64,000 bases of DNA from FEN-1191 sp964528845 (GTDB lineage: Bacteria; Pseudomonadota; Gammaproteobacteria; Steroidobacterales; Steroidobacteraceae), in assembly GCA_964528845.1 (NCBI GenBank), contig CAZGVE010000001.1, positions 124,001 to 188,000 of the forward strand, given 5' to 3'. Under the pieces are notes generated by a model. It saw only the letters and a list, made by a program, of their open reading frames with translations. It searched no databases and was not told the DNA's origin. Below, in pieces: positions 35,701 to 45,522 of the stretch; position 1 is the first letter of the stretch; each line of letters opens with the position of its first letter. A program made the translations under genes and the position numbers.

Positions 35701-36567
35701 CTAAACCGCCGCGGCCCCGCCGACGATTTCCGCCAGCTCCTTGGTGATGGCCGCCTGCCGTGCCTTGTTGTAGACCAGCTGCAGTTCGCCGATCAGCTCG
35801 CCTGCGTTGTCCGATGCGCTCTTCATCGCCACCATGCGTGCCGCCATCTCCGAGGCGACGTTCTCGACGGCGCCCTGGTAGACCTGCGACTCGATGTAGC
35901 GCATGAGCAGGCCGTCGAGTATTTCGAGCGCACTGGGTTCATAGATGTAGTCCCAGTGGTCCTGCAGATCGCTCCGGTCGATCAGTTCCAGCGGCACCGG
36001 CACCAGCTGCTGCACCTCCGGCTTCTGCGACATCGTGTTCACGAACTGCGCGTTCACGAGGAACAGCCGGTCCAGCCGGCCGGCGCGGTACGCGTCCAGC
36101 ATGACCTTGACGCTGCCGATCAGGTCGGCGATGTGCGGGCGGTCGCCCAGCGCCGTGACCGTCGCCATGATCGGCATGGAGAGGCGGCGAAAGAATGCGA
36201 CCCCCTTGGTGCCGATGAGGCAGAAGCTCACCGTGGCACCCTTCGCCTGCCAGCTGCGTGCCAGCAGCAACGCGCTCTTGAACACGTTGGCATTGAGTGC
36301 GCCGCACAGTCCGCGGTCGGTCGACACGACGACGATGCCGATCGCCCGGGTCTCGCGTTCGACCAGGAACGGGTGGCGGTAGTCGGGATTCGCGTCGTGC
36401 AGGTGGCCGATGACCTTGCGCATGCTGGCCGCGTACGGACGCGCCAGCCGCATGCGCTCCTGCGCGCGGCGCATCTTGCTGGCCGCTACCATCTCCATCG
36501 CCTTGGTGATCTTCTGCGTGCTCTTCACGCTCGAGATCTTGCTGCGGATTTCCTTGGTGCCAGGCAT
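35701..36567 (-). CDS. atpG: ATP synthase F1 gamma subunit
   Basis: Central-stalk subunit, 288 aa, the standard length. Terminal coiled-coil helices carry the family signatures: KEIRSKISSVKSTQKITKAMEMVAASKMRRAQ at the N-terminus (begins MPGTKEI) and NAGELIGELQLVYNKARQAAITKELAEIVGGA at the C-terminus. TDRGLCGALNAN is the conserved mid-domain motif. Five bases downstream of atpA. Confidence 0.97.
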   Translation of the reverse strand: MPGTKEIRSKISSVKSTQKITKAMEMVAASKMRRAQERMRLARPYAASMRKVIGHLHDANPDYRHPFLVERETRAIGIVVVSTDRGLCGALNANVFKSALLLARSWQAKGATVSFCLIGTKGVAFFRRLSMPIMATVTALGDRPHIADLIGSVKVMLDAYRAGRLDRLFLVNAQFVNTMSQKPEVQQLVPVPLELIDRSDLQDHWDYIYEPSALEILDGLLMRYIESQVYQGAVENVASEMAARMVAMKSASDNAGELIGELQLVYNKARQAAITKELAEIVGGAAAV

Positions 36568-36572
36568 GAGCG

Positions 36573-38111
36573 TCAGTACGCGCCAGTGGCGACGAAATCT
36601 TCGCAGATCCGCTTCAGCGTCGCCTCATGCACCTTGAGCACCGGGTTGGCGTTGATCGCGTCGATCGACGCACCATGACTGCCGCGCGCGAAGCCCTGCA
36701 GCGCCGCCTCGAACTCGACCACCTTGCCGAGCTCGATCTTGTCCATGTAGCCGTTGTTGACCGCATAGATCGACAGCGCCATCTCGGCCACCGACATCGG
36801 TGCATATTGCTTCTGCTTCATGACCTCGGTGACGCGCTGCCCGCGTTCGAGCTGCCGGCGGGTGGCCTCGTCAAGGTCGGAGGCGAACTGCGAGAACGCG
36901 GCCAGCTCGCGGAACTGCGCCAGCGCGAGCCGGATGCTGCCGCCGAGGCGCTTGATGATGTCGGTCTGCGCCGCTCCGCCGACGCGCGAGACCGAGATGC
37001 CGGCGTTCATCGCCGGGCGAATGCCGGCGTTGAACAGGTCGGTCTCCAGGAATATCTGCCCGTCGGTGATCGAGATCACGTTGGTGGGCACGAAGGCCGT
37101 CACGTCGCCCGCCTGCGTCTCGATGATGGGCAGCCCGGTCAGTGAGCCCGTGCGGCCCTTGACCCGTCCCTTCGTCGCCTGCTCGACGTACTGCTCGTTG
37201 ACGCGCGCGGAGCGCTCCAGCAGTCGCGAGTGCAGGTAGAACACGTCGCCGGGAAACGCTTCGCGGCCCGGCGGACGCCGCAGCAGCAGCGAGATCTGGC
37301 GATAGGCGACGGCCTGCTTGGACAGGTCGTCGTAGATGATCAGCGCATCCTCGCCGTTGTCCATGAAATACTCGCCCATCGTGACGCCCGAATAGGCGGA
37401 CAGGTACTGCATGGCGGGGGGAATGGAGGCCGAGGCTGCCACCACGATCGTGTGTGCGAGTGCATCGTGTTCCTCGAGCTTGCGCACCACGTTGGCGATC
37501 GAGGACTGCTTCTGTCCGATCGCGACGTAGATACATTTTATTCCCGAGGCCTTCTGATTGATGATCGTGTCGACGGCCAGCGCGGTCTTGCCGGTCTGGC
37601 GGTCGCCGATGATCAGCTCACGCTGTCCGCGACCGACCGGCACCATCGCATCCACGGCCTTGTAGCCGGTCTGCACCGGCTGGTTCACGGACTTGCGATA
37701 GATCACGCCGGGCGCGACGCGCTCGATCGGCGCGGTGGCGATGGCGTTGATGGGCCCCTTGCCGTCGATCGGCCGCCCGAGCGCGTCGACCACGCGCCCC
37801 AGCAGCTGCGGTCCGACCGGCACCTCGAGGATGCGGCCGGTGGTCTTGACCGTCGCCCCCTCGCCGATGGACTTGTAGTCGCCGAGCACCACGGCCCCGA
37901 CCGAATCCTGCTCGAGGTTGAGCGCGAGGCCGAACAGGTTGCCCGGAAATTCGATCATCTCGCCATAGCACACGTCAGCGAGCCCGTGGATGCGGCAGAT
38001 GCCGTCGGTCACCGACACCACGGTACCGACGTTGCGCGCTTCGGTGACGCCCTTGAAATTCTCGATCCGCTGCTTGATCAGATCGCTGATTTCGGTTGCC
38101 TTGATCGCCAT
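36573..38111 (-). CDS. atpA: ATP synthase F1 alpha subunit
   Basis: Non-catalytic nucleotide-binding subunit, 512 aa. Walker A GDRQTGKTALAVD (about residue 169), IYDDLSKQAVAYR and the PGREAFPGDVFYLHSRLLERSA motif are present, together with the arginine-finger region in ISVSRVGGAAQT. The N-terminus MAIKATEISDLIKQRIENF supports ATG 38111; upstream in-frame starts lie in the atpH-atpA spacer and atpH. Confidence 0.97.
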   Translation of the reverse strand: MAIKATEISDLIKQRIENFKGVTEARNVGTVVSVTDGICRIHGLADVCYGEMIEFPGNLFGLALNLEQDSVGAVVLGDYKSIGEGATVKTTGRILEVPVGPQLLGRVVDALGRPIDGKGPINAIATAPIERVAPGVIYRKSVNQPVQTGYKAVDAMVPVGRGQRELIIGDRQTGKTALAVDTIINQKASGIKCIYVAIGQKQSSIANVVRKLEEHDALAHTIVVAASASIPPAMQYLSAYSGVTMGEYFMDNGEDALIIYDDLSKQAVAYRQISLLLRRPPGREAFPGDVFYLHSRLLERSARVNEQYVEQATKGRVKGRTGSLTGLPIIETQAGDVTAFVPTNVISITDGQIFLETDLFNAGIRPAMNAGISVSRVGGAAQTDIIKRLGGSIRLALAQFRELAAFSQFASDLDEATRRQLERGQRVTEVMKQKQYAPMSVAEMALSIYAVNNGYMDKIELGKVVEFEAALQGFARGSHGASIDAINANPVLKVHEATLKRICEDFVATGAY

Positions 38112-38133
38112 ATCTGTTGTCCTGTAACGGTCG

Positions 38134-38670
38134 TTAAGCGGTGAGCTCGTACGCGATCCGTTCGAGCCGGGAGCGCAGTGAGCCGTCGATGACCAGGTCC
38201 CCGGCACGCACCACGGCGCCGCCGAGCAGCTGCGGGTCGGTGGCGGACTGCACCCGCACCTGACGCTGCAGGCGGCGCTGGAGCGCGCCCGCGAGCGTCG
38301 CGAGCTCCCCGCTCTCGAGCGGTGTCGCGGTCGTCACCGTGACGTCGATGACGCCCTCGGCCTCGTCCTTGAACTGCTCGAACAGCGCGGAGATCTCCGG
38401 CAGGAAGGACAGGCGCCGGTTGTCGGCCAGGGTGCGCACGAAGTTGCGGCCGTGCTCGTCCAGCGACGCTCCGGCCAGATCGATCACCAGCTGCGCAAGC
38501 TCATCCGTGCTGACGGAAGGATTGCCCAGCAGCTCCTGGATCCGGCCGTCCTGGACCACCGCGGCTCCGGTGCGCAGCGCGTCCGACCAGGCCGGGAGCG
38601 TGCCGGCGCCGGACGCCTGCTGGAACGCTGCCTTGGCGTAGGGTCGTGCGATGGTGGTCTTCTCGGCCAT
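38134..38670 (-). CDS. atpH: ATP synthase F1 delta subunit
   Basis: Peripheral-stalk (OSCP-like) subunit, 178 aa. N-terminal helical bundle starts TIARPYAKAAFQQA; the C-terminal family motif is in VTVTTATPLESGELATLAGAL and DPQLLGGAVVRAGDLVIDGSLRSRLERI. It connects F1 to the b subunits. Between atpF (14 bases) and atpA. Confidence 0.96.
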   Translation of the reverse strand: MAEKTTIARPYAKAAFQQASGAGTLPAWSDALRTGAAVVQDGRIQELLGNPSVSTDELAQLVIDLAGASLDEHGRNFVRTLADNRRLSFLPEISALFEQFKDEAEGVIDVTVTTATPLESGELATLAGALQRRLQRQVRVQSATDPQLLGGAVVRAGDLVIDGSLRSRLERIAYELTA

Positions 38671-38684
38671 GGGTCGCGCCCGTC

Positions 38685-39158
38685 CTAGATCTGGGTCGCG
38701 AGCTTGGAGAGCAGGTCGGCGTGCGTGCGCGGATCGATTTCGCGCTCGAGCACTTTCGAGGCCGCGCTGATCGCGATCTGTGCCACCTCGCGCCGCAGGC
38801 CTTCACGCGCCCTGGCGGTATCGAGTTCGATCTGCTGGGCTGCTGCTGCCACCAGCCGCTGGCCCTCGGCGCCGGCGCTCGCCTTGGCCTGCTCGATCAG
38901 ATCATTGGCACGGTGCTGTGCCTGGTCGATGATCACTCCGGCACGCTCGCGTGCCTCCCCGATCAGCGCCTCGGCCTTGACCTGCGCTTCGGCCAGCGAC
39001 TGCTCGCCCTTGTCTGCCGCGGCCAGACCGAGCGCGATCTTGCGCTGCCGCTCCTCGATCGGACGCGCCAGCATTGGCACGACGACCTTGTAAATGAACC
39101 AGAGCAGAAAGAGCAGCACGATGAACTGCCCTATGAACGTCGCATTGATCGCGAGCAT
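38685..39158 (-). CDS. atpF: ATP synthase F0 b subunit
   Basis: Peripheral-stalk subunit, 157 aa. One N-terminal membrane helix (FIGQFIVLLFLLWFIYKVVVPML) and a long amphipathic Ala/Glu-rich helix (RQRKIALGLAAADKGEQSLAEAQVKAEALI) that dimerises. Typical length for gammaproteobacterial b subunits. Confidence 0.96.
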   Translation of the reverse strand: MLAINATFIGQFIVLLFLLWFIYKVVVPMLARPIEERQRKIALGLAAADKGEQSLAEAQVKAEALIGEARERAGVIIDQAQHRANDLIEQAKASAGAEGQRLVAAAAQQIELDTARAREGLRREVAQIAISAASKVLEREIDPRTHADLLSKLATQI

Positions 39159-39196
39159 CGTCCGGTCTCCCTATGGGGCGAACAGCACTACTTCGC

Positions 39197-39457
39197 TTAA
39201 TGCGATCCAAGCAGCGGATTGGCGTAAGCGAAGAACATCGCCAGACCGACGCCGATCAGGAACGCCGCATCGATCAGGCCCATCGCGAGGAACATCTTGG
39301 TCTGCAGCGTCGGTATCAGTTCCGGCTGGCGACCGCCCGCCTCGAGGAACTTGGAGGCCATGATGCCGATGCCGATACAGGCGCCAGCGGCGCCCAGGCC
39401 GATGATCAGGCCGATCGCAATGGCGGTGTTGGCTTGAATGGTCGTAACTGCGTCCAT
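39197..39457 (-). CDS. atpE: ATP synthase F0 c subunit
   Basis: 86-aa hairpin of two membrane helices forming the rotor ring. The proton-carrying Asp is in LIDAAFLIGVGLAMFF; the polar loop is GGRQPELIPTLQ. The Na+-binding pattern (Gln in helix 1, Glu-Ser in helix 2) is absent, so the ring should be H+-driven. Confidence 0.96.
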   Translation of the reverse strand: MDAVTTIQANTAIAIGLIIGLGAAGACIGIGIMASKFLEAGGRQPELIPTLQTKMFLAMGLIDAAFLIGVGLAMFFAYANPLLGSH

Positions 39458-39504
39458 AGGTTTAGCGTCTCCAGATCAAATTCAATGTGAGTGAACCCAA
39501 GTCC

Positions 39505-40323
39505 TCAGTGGTGCTCTTCGGCCATTGCGATGTACACGATGGGCAGCACCATGAAGATGAATGCCTGCAGCAGGACAATGAGGATGTGGAACACGGCCCA
39601 GCCGCTGCCGAGGAACACCTGCAGGGCAACCCGTGCCAGGCCGGTGGCCGAGAAGTGCGTGACGCCGAGCCCCAGCAGCGCGATGAGCATGAAGATCAGC
39701 TCGCCGGCGAACATGTTGCCGAACAACCGCATCGCCAGCGACACCGGCTTGGCGAGCAGTTCGATGGCGTTCAGTACCAGGTTCGGAATCCAGAGCAGCG
39801 GGTGGCCGCCGAACGGCGCACTGATCCACTCGTGCAGGTAGCCGCCGATGCCCTTGGAGCGCACGCCGGCGCCGATCACCAGCAGCAGAACCAGCACGGC
39901 CATCGCCGCGGTACCGTTGATGTCGGCCGTCGGCAGGACGCGCCAGAACCCGGCGCCGAACGCGTGCGCCACAGCACCAGGCGCATCCAGCGGCAGCAGG
40001 TCCATCGTGTTCATCAACACGATCCAGGCGAACAGCGTGAAGGCGAGCGCGGTGAGGAACCTGCGGTTGCCGTGATAGATCGAAGCAACCTCCCCGTCGA
40101 CCCACTCATAGACCCATTCGATGAAGGCGGCCACACCTGTCGGGTGCACGTCGTTGCGCGCACGGCGCGCCGCCAGCACCAGGATCCACCCCACCAGCGC
40201 AGCAAGCCCCGCAGACATGACCAGGGTGTCGATGTGCCACGTCCAGAAGCCATGGCCCACCGTCAGGTGGGTCATGTGGTGATTCACGTATTCGCTCGGC
40301 GTCTCAGCCTGTCCGGCAGCCAT
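39505..40323 (-). CDS. atpB: ATP synthase F0 a subunit
   Basis: 272-aa membrane subunit forming the proton half-channels. The essential Arg is in LAMRLFGNMFAGELIFMLIALL; the C-terminal helix has VFHILIVLLQAFIFMVLPIVYIAMAEEHH. Five to six membrane helices. Upstream of atpE by 47 bases. Confidence 0.96.
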   Translation of the reverse strand: MAAGQAETPSEYVNHHMTHLTVGHGFWTWHIDTLVMSAGLAALVGWILVLAARRARNDVHPTGVAAFIEWVYEWVDGEVASIYHGNRRFLTALAFTLFAWIVLMNTMDLLPLDAPGAVAHAFGAGFWRVLPTADINGTAAMAVLVLLLVIGAGVRSKGIGGYLHEWISAPFGGHPLLWIPNLVLNAIELLAKPVSLAMRLFGNMFAGELIFMLIALLGLGVTHFSATGLARVALQVFLGSGWAVFHILIVLLQAFIFMVLPIVYIAMAEEHH

Positions 40324-40346
40324 CTACTGCAATCCCGATCCGCACG

Positions 40347-40811
40347 TTAATGCGCACGCTGCCCAGCCGCGCGCGCGCCTTCCAATCCGCTTCCGCCATC
40401 CGCTGCCCGCATCAACGGCACCCAGGAAGCCACCAGTGCCGCGGCGTATCCGCACAGCAGCGCGGGCCACACCATGCGAGGCACACGAGCCGCCACCGCG
40501 AACAGCGCGATCGTGGAGAGTACCTTGATGAACTCTCCGACCATCACGCGCTGCAGGGCCGCGCCTGCCGAATATTCCGGTACGGCAGCGCGGCTGCTCG
40601 CGTAAAGGGTGGTGACCCATGCGATGGCGCCACCGCCCAGCGCCGATAGCGCCGCCCGGCCGCCGCCCCAACCCAGGCTCACGGCGGCCACGCCGAGCGT
40701 TGCCAGCGCCTGAGCCCGAACGCAGGCCATGGCCAGCCGCCGCGCGTTGGGCAGGTCGATCGCGATCACTGCAGGTTCCGGTGATGGAACGAACGCCGCA
40801 TCACCCATCAC
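40347..40811 (-). CDS. atpI: ATP synthase subunit I
   Basis: 154-aa membrane protein with four hydrophobic segments (ALATLGVAAVSLGWGGGRAALSALGGG, VMVGEFIKVLSTIALFAVAAR, ALLCGYAAALVASWVPLM). AtpI assists c-ring assembly and is the usual first gene of the operon, although sequence similarity is always weak. Position before atpB makes the assignment solid. Confidence 0.85.
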   Translation of the reverse strand: MMGDAAFVPSPEPAVIAIDLPNARRLAMACVRAQALATLGVAAVSLGWGGGRAALSALGGGAIAWVTTLYASSRAAVPEYSAGAALQRVMVGEFIKVLSTIALFAVAARVPRMVWPALLCGYAAALVASWVPLMRAADGGSGLEGARAAGQRAH

Positions 40812-40923
40812 AGGACGGGCAGCGAGCAGCGGAGCTTGTGCCTAGATCGAGCCGCGCCTGCGTGAATTGCCATGAACTGGATGCCGACAGTCACGTGGGG
40901 TGGCCCGGTCAAAAAGCCGGCGG

Positions 40924-40952
40924 ATTATAGAGAGCCGCTGTCCGGCAGTCCA
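40924..40952 (-). promoter_or_regulatory. Candidate sigma70 promoter of the atp operon
   Basis: On the minus strand a perfect -10 TATAAT (40924-40929) is preceded after 17 bases by TGGACT (40947-40952), a 4/6 -35. It lies in the 200-base spacer between parB and atpI and would give a leader of about 105 bases before the atpI start. Nothing else is recognised in this spacer. Confidence 0.65.
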
Positions 40953-41011
40953 CAGGCCGCGGCACGCTCCCGGGCCGCATCCGGCTGCAGCTGCTGCGGG
41001 CCTGCAGGGGC

Positions 41012-41935
41012 TCACCGGATATGCGCCAGGATGCCGTCGAGCTCTTCCAGATTATGGTAGCGGATCACGACACGGCCCTGGCCGGCGCTCGCATGCTCGA
41101 TGCTGACACGGGCACCGAGCTTCTCGGCCAGCTCGTCCTCAAGTTGCTGAATGTTGGGGTCTATTTCGGCGCCGGCCTGGCCTGCTGAAGACGGGCGCGG
41201 CTCGATCATCCGACGAACCAGGCGTTCCGTTTCCCGGACCGATAGCCCCTTGCTCGCGACCAGCGTCGCGACTTCCGTCTGCGCTCGTGCCTGCGGCAGC
41301 CCGAGCAGTGCGCGCGCGTGTCCCATCTCGAGTTCCCCCCGGGCGAGGCGCTCGCAGACCTCCGCGGGCAGCTCGAGCAGGCGCAGCAGGTTGCTCACCG
41401 CGGCGCGCGAACGCCCGACGGCCTGCGCAGCCTGCAGGTGGGTGAGTCCGAATTCCGAAATCAGTCGTTCGAGCGCGCGCGCCTCTTCGAGCGGATTGAG
41501 ATCTTCGCGCTGGATATTCTCGATCAGCGCCATCGCGATCGCCGCGTCGTCGGGAATGCGGCGGATGACGGCCGGGATTTCGCGCAGGCCCGCCTGCTGC
41601 GCGGCACGCCAGCGCCGTTCCCCGGCAATGATCTCGTAGCGTTGCGTGCCGCGATCGTCGGGCTCGCCCAGCGGGCGCACGACGATCGGTTGCACGACGC
41701 CCTGAGCGCGGATCGACTCGGCCAATTCCGCCAGCGTCTCGAGGTGCATGTCGACGCGGGGCTGGTAGCGGCCGCGCTGCAGCAGATCGAGGGGCAGCAG
41801 CGCGAGTTCGCCATCACCGCCGCGCGGCCGGGCCGCCTCGCCCGTGCTGCCGGCGGCAACGGGCCGCTCGGTGAATCGCGCCTGCCCCAGCAGGTCGGCA
41901 AGGCCTCGTCCGAGCGTCGGTTTCTTCTGATTCAT
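41012..41935 (-). CDS. parB: Chromosome partitioning protein ParB
   Basis: 307-aa CTPase and parS-binding protein. Domains: ParB/Sulfiredoxin-like N-terminal domain with LPLDLLQRGRYQPR and the CTP-binding motif GERRWRAAQQAGL (about residues 108-120), the central HTH region (LTHLQAAQAVGRSRAAVSNLLRLLELP) and a C-terminal dimerisation domain (VSIEHASAGQGRVVIRYHNLEELDGIL). It follows parA by 28 bases. I found no convincing parS site in the window. Confidence 0.96.
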   Translation of the reverse strand: MNQKKPTLGRGLADLLGQARFTERPVAAGSTGEAARPRGGDGELALLPLDLLQRGRYQPRVDMHLETLAELAESIRAQGVVQPIVVRPLGEPDDRGTQRYEIIAGERRWRAAQQAGLREIPAVIRRIPDDAAIAMALIENIQREDLNPLEEARALERLISEFGLTHLQAAQAVGRSRAAVSNLLRLLELPAEVCERLARGELEMGHARALLGLPQARAQTEVATLVASKGLSVRETERLVRRMIEPRPSSAGQAGAEIDPNIQQLEDELAEKLGARVSIEHASAGQGRVVIRYHNLEELDGILAHIR

Positions 41936-41963
41936 GCTGGCAGCACCATCGCGCAGTCCATCC

Positions 41964-42854
41964 TCAACCCGGCACGTTGCGGGCCGCGCCCGGGGCAGCG
42001 GCGCCGTCGGGGGCCGTGGTTGCCTCACGCGCGGCGCTGGCCTCTGGGGCGGCGCCCGGCCAGCCGTCCTCGTCCCGCCGCAGCATCTCGCCGGTCAGCG
42101 CGAGGTAGGCCAGCGCGCCGCGCGAATCCGGATCGTGCGCGAGCGCGCTGCGCCCGAAGCTCGGCGCCTCGGCCAGGCGTACGTTGCGCGGCACGACCGT
42201 GCGGAACACCTTGTCGCCGAAGTGCAGCATCAGCTGGGCACTGACTTCGTTGGCCAGGTTGACCCGCGGATCGAACATCGTGCGCAGGATGCCCTCGACC
42301 TCGAGCGCCGGATTGGCGCCAATGCGTATCTGCTCGATCGTCGCCATCAGCGCCGAGAGGCCCTCGAGGGCGTAGTACTCGCACTGCATCGGGATCAGCA
42401 CGCTGTCGGCGGCGACCAGTGCGTTGACGGTCAGCATGTTCAGCGCGGGCGGACAGTCGATCAGCACGAGGTCGTAGTCGGCGCGTATGGGCTCGAGCGC
42501 TGCGCGCAACCGCTGCTCGCGGCGCTCGCTCATCAGCAGCAAGCGCACCTCGGCTGCGGTCAGGTCCTGGTTGGCCGGCATCACCGACAGGGACGTGGCG
42601 CCCGCTGCGGCCGGCTGGTGTCCGGCCAGCCGCACCGCTTCGGCCGCCGTGCACTCCCCGAGCAGTACCTCGCACGTACCCGGCCCGATGGCGGCCTTGT
42701 CGATGCCGCAACCGGCGGTCGCATTGCCTTGCGGATCCATGTCGATCAGCAGCACACGGCGGCGCGTGGCACAGAACGAGGTGGCGAGGTTCACCGCGGT
42801 GGTGGTCTTGCCGACGCCGCCCTTCTGGTTTGCGACTGCGATGACGCGTTTCAT
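41964..42854 (-). CDS. parA: Chromosome partitioning ATPase ParA
   Basis: 296-aa deviant-Walker ATPase that segregates ParB-parS complexes. NQKGGVGKTTTAVNLA (Walker A with signature Lys, about residue 10), LLIDMDPQGNATAG and LVLIDCPPALNML are intact. The C-terminal ~40 residues are an Ala/Pro-rich tail not usual in the family. Divergent from the ndvB-type gene with about 50 bases between them. Confidence 0.96.
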   Translation of the reverse strand: MKRVIAVANQKGGVGKTTTAVNLATSFCATRRRVLLIDMDPQGNATAGCGIDKAAIGPGTCEVLLGECTAAEAVRLAGHQPAAAGATSLSVMPANQDLTAAEVRLLLMSERREQRLRAALEPIRADYDLVLIDCPPALNMLTVNALVAADSVLIPMQCEYYALEGLSALMATIEQIRIGANPALEVEGILRTMFDPRVNLANEVSAQLMLHFGDKVFRTVVPRNVRLAEAPSFGRSALAHDPDSRGALAYLALTGEMLRRDEDGWPGAAPEASAAREATTAPDGAAAPGAARNVPG

Positions 42855-42906
42855 GAGTGAATTAGTCTAGTCCTTGGCGGCTCCGGACTACAGGTAAACT
42901 GTGGTG

Positions 42907-45522
42907 ATGAAGTTGATTTCCGGTTTTCTGGTGGCTGCGGTGTTCGCAGGTTTGACTTTCGGCCTATGGGGGTACATGAACCGGCCCACCAGCGAGCCGC
43001 CATGGCCGGCGCACATCCAGGGCGTGTCGTTCTCGCCCTTCACTGCCGATCAGAATCCATTTGGCAGCAAGGACGTGCCGCCGGTCGAGCAGATCGATTC
43101 GGACCTGCGGCTGCTGCAGGACAAGACCTACGCGGTACGCACCTACTCCACTCTCGGCACGCAGGGCCGGATTCCGGAGCTGGCGGCGAAATACAACATC
43201 AGCGTGGCCCTCGGGATATATCTGAGCCGCGACCAGGATGAGAACGAGCAGCAGATGCGCAGCGGCATCACGCTGGCGCGCGAACATCGCAATGTCTCGC
43301 GGGTACTGGTCGGCAACGAAGTGCTGCTGCGCGGTGACCTGTCGGTCGCCGAACTCGAGCATGAGCTGGACCGGGCGCGGGCGGCGATCCGCCAGCCGGT
43401 CGGCTACGCCGACACCTGGGCGACCTGGCTGAAGTACCCGGAGATCGCGAGCCACGTCGATTACATCGCCGTGCACCTGTTTCCGTACTGGGAAGGCGTG
43501 GACGTGGAGCACGCGGTCGACTTCTGCTTCCGCGAACTCAAGACCGTACAGGACGCCTACCCGAAGAAGCCGGTGATCATCGGCGAGATCGGCTGGCCCT
43601 CGGAAGGCCGGATTCGGGCCGCGGCGGTCGCCTCGGTGTCGAACGAAGCGCTGTTCCTGCGCAGCTTTCTCGCGCGCGCCGAACAGCAGGGACAGCGCTA
43701 CTACATCATGGAGGCCTTCGACCAGCCGTGGAAGGCGCGGGACGAGGGCGCGGTGGGCTCGTACTGGGGCATCTACGACGTCAACCGCAAGCCGAAGTTC
43801 GAGTTCACGGCACCGATAGTGCGCATCCCGGAGTGGCACATGCTGGCCGCGATCTCGGTTGCGCTCGCGCTGCTGATGCTGGGCGTGTTCTACATCCACA
43901 GCGGTTCGCTGCACACGCTCGGCCGCACGCTGCTCGCTACCGTCGTCTACGGCTCGGCGACGGTCACCGTCTGGGTCGTCTACGACTACACGCAGCAGTA
44001 CCTGACGCCGACGTCCGTCTTCGTCGGTTCGTTGCTGATACTGGGCATGCTGGGCGTGGTCGCCGTGCTGTTCGCCGAGGCGCACGAATGGGCCGAGGCG
44101 CATTGGGCGGGCGCGCACCTGCGCCTGCTCGACCCGACGCGGCACGCCGGGGGCGCCACGCGCAAGGTCTCGGTGCACGTGCCGGCCTACAACGAGCCGC
44201 CCGACATGCTGATCCGCACACTTGATGCGCTGGCACGGCTCGACTACCCGAATTTCGAGGTGCTGGTGATCGACAACAACACGCGCGATGAAGCGACCTG
44301 GCGTCCGGTGGAGGCGCATTGCCGGCTGCTCGGTGAGCGCTTCCGCTTCTTTCACGTCGCGCCACTCGCGGGGTTCAAGGCCGGCGCGCTGAACTTCGCG
44401 CTCGCGCACACTGCGCCGGACGCCGAAGTGGTCGCGGTCATCGACAGCGACTATGAGGTCGATGCCGGCTGGTTGCGCGACCTCGTGCCGAGCTTCGATG
44501 AGCCCCGGGTCGCGATCGTGCAGGCGCCGCAGGACTACCGTGACGAGCACGACAATGCGTTCAAGGCCATGTGCTACGCCGAGTATCGCGGCTTCTTCTA
44601 CATCGGCATGATCACGCGCAACGAGCGCAATGCCATCATCCAGCACGGCACCATGACGCTGGTGCGGCGTACGGTGCTGGGCGCGGTCGGCGGCTGGGCC
44701 GAGTGGTGCATCACCGAAGATGCCGAACTGGGCCTGCGCGTGTTCGAGGCCGGCTACGAGGCGCTCTACCTGCCCAAGAGCTACGGCCGCGGCCTGATGC
44801 CCGATACGTTCATCGACTACAAGCGCCAGCGATTCCGCTGGGCCTACGGCGCGATGCAGATCCTGCGTCACCACACGCGCGCACTGCTGCCTCCTGGACA
44901 GAGCGCGCTGACCGCCGGGCAGCGCTATCACTTCATAGCGGGCTGGCTGCCGTGGCTCGCTGACGGATTCAACCTGCTGTTCAACATCGCGGCGATCGGC
45001 TGGTCGATCGCAATGATCCTGGCGCCGCAGAAAGTCGATCCGCCGCTGATGGTGTTCTCGGTGCTGCCGCTATCGCTATTCATGTTCAAGCTGGTCAAGC
45101 TCGTGCACCTGTACATCCACCGCGTCGGCATGAACATCCGGCAGACGGCCGCCGCGGCGGTGTCCGGGCTCGCACTCGCGCACACGATCGGTCTGGCGGT
45201 GCTCAAGGGTCTGCTCACGCGCAACGAGCCCTTCTTTCGCACGCCCAAGCACAGCGCACCGCATCGCTTCCGCTCGGCGCTGCTCGCGGCACGCGAGGAA
45301 ACCCTGCTGATGCTCTCGCTGTGGGCCTGTGCGGTCGGAATCCGCACCATCCCGAAGGAGATGGCGAGCCCGGACCTCACCGTATGGGTCGCAGCGCTGC
45401 TGATTCAGTCGATCCCGTATGCCGCCGCGCTGGTGGTATCCCTTTCCAGTGCGTTCCCGCTGCCGGCGGCGCTGCTCGGCGCGCGTCCGCCTGCCGTCAC
45501 CCCGGATGCATCGCCAACGTGA
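42907..45522 (+). CDS. ndvB: NdvB-type beta-glucan synthase, GH17-GT2 fusion
   Basis: 871-aa inner-membrane enzyme. After one N-terminal membrane helix comes a GH17-like domain (about 30-305) with the two catalytic Glu in LVGNEVLLRG and IIGEIGWPSEG; then two helices, a processive GT2 domain (about 420-640) with VHVPAYNEPPDMLIRTL, IDSDYEVDA (DxD), ITEDAELGLRVFEAGY (TED) and RQRFRWAYGAMQ (Q/RxxRW), and at least five further helices. The layout matches P. aeruginosa NdvB, which makes cyclic beta-(1,3)-glucans tied to biofilm antibiotic tolerance and osmoadaptation. The start could also be GTG 42901 or 42904. It is oriented opposite to its parA and rsmG neighbours. Confidence 0.85.
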   Translation: MKLISGFLVAAVFAGLTFGLWGYMNRPTSEPPWPAHIQGVSFSPFTADQNPFGSKDVPPVEQIDSDLRLLQDKTYAVRTYSTLGTQGRIPELAAKYNISVALGIYLSRDQDENEQQMRSGITLAREHRNVSRVLVGNEVLLRGDLSVAELEHELDRARAAIRQPVGYADTWATWLKYPEIASHVDYIAVHLFPYWEGVDVEHAVDFCFRELKTVQDAYPKKPVIIGEIGWPSEGRIRAAAVASVSNEALFLRSFLARAEQQGQRYYIMEAFDQPWKARDEGAVGSYWGIYDVNRKPKFEFTAPIVRIPEWHMLAAISVALALLMLGVFYIHSGSLHTLGRTLLATVVYGSATVTVWVVYDYTQQYLTPTSVFVGSLLILGMLGVVAVLFAEAHEWAEAHWAGAHLRLLDPTRHAGGATRKVSVHVPAYNEPPDMLIRTLDALARLDYPNFEVLVIDNNTRDEATWRPVEAHCRLLGERFRFFHVAPLAGFKAGALNFALAHTAPDAEVVAVIDSDYEVDAGWLRDLVPSFDEPRVAIVQAPQDYRDEHDNAFKAMCYAEYRGFFYIGMITRNERNAIIQHGTMTLVRRTVLGAVGGWAEWCITEDAELGLRVFEAGYEALYLPKSYGRGLMPDTFIDYKRQRFRWAYGAMQILRHHTRALLPPGQSALTAGQRYHFIAGWLPWLADGFNLLFNIAAIGWSIAMILAPQKVDPPLMVFSVLPLSLFMFKLVKLVHLYIHRVGMNIRQTAAAAVSGLALAHTIGLAVLKGLLTRNEPFFRTPKHSAPHRFRSALLAAREETLLMLSLWACAVGIRTIPKEMASPDLTVWVAALLIQSIPYAAALVVSLSSAFPLPAALLGARPPAVTPDASPT

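Noticed and set aside
42964..44931. Open frame of 655 codons on the minus strand
   Set aside because: Antisense to the NdvB-type gene, which carries all GH17 and GT2 motifs.
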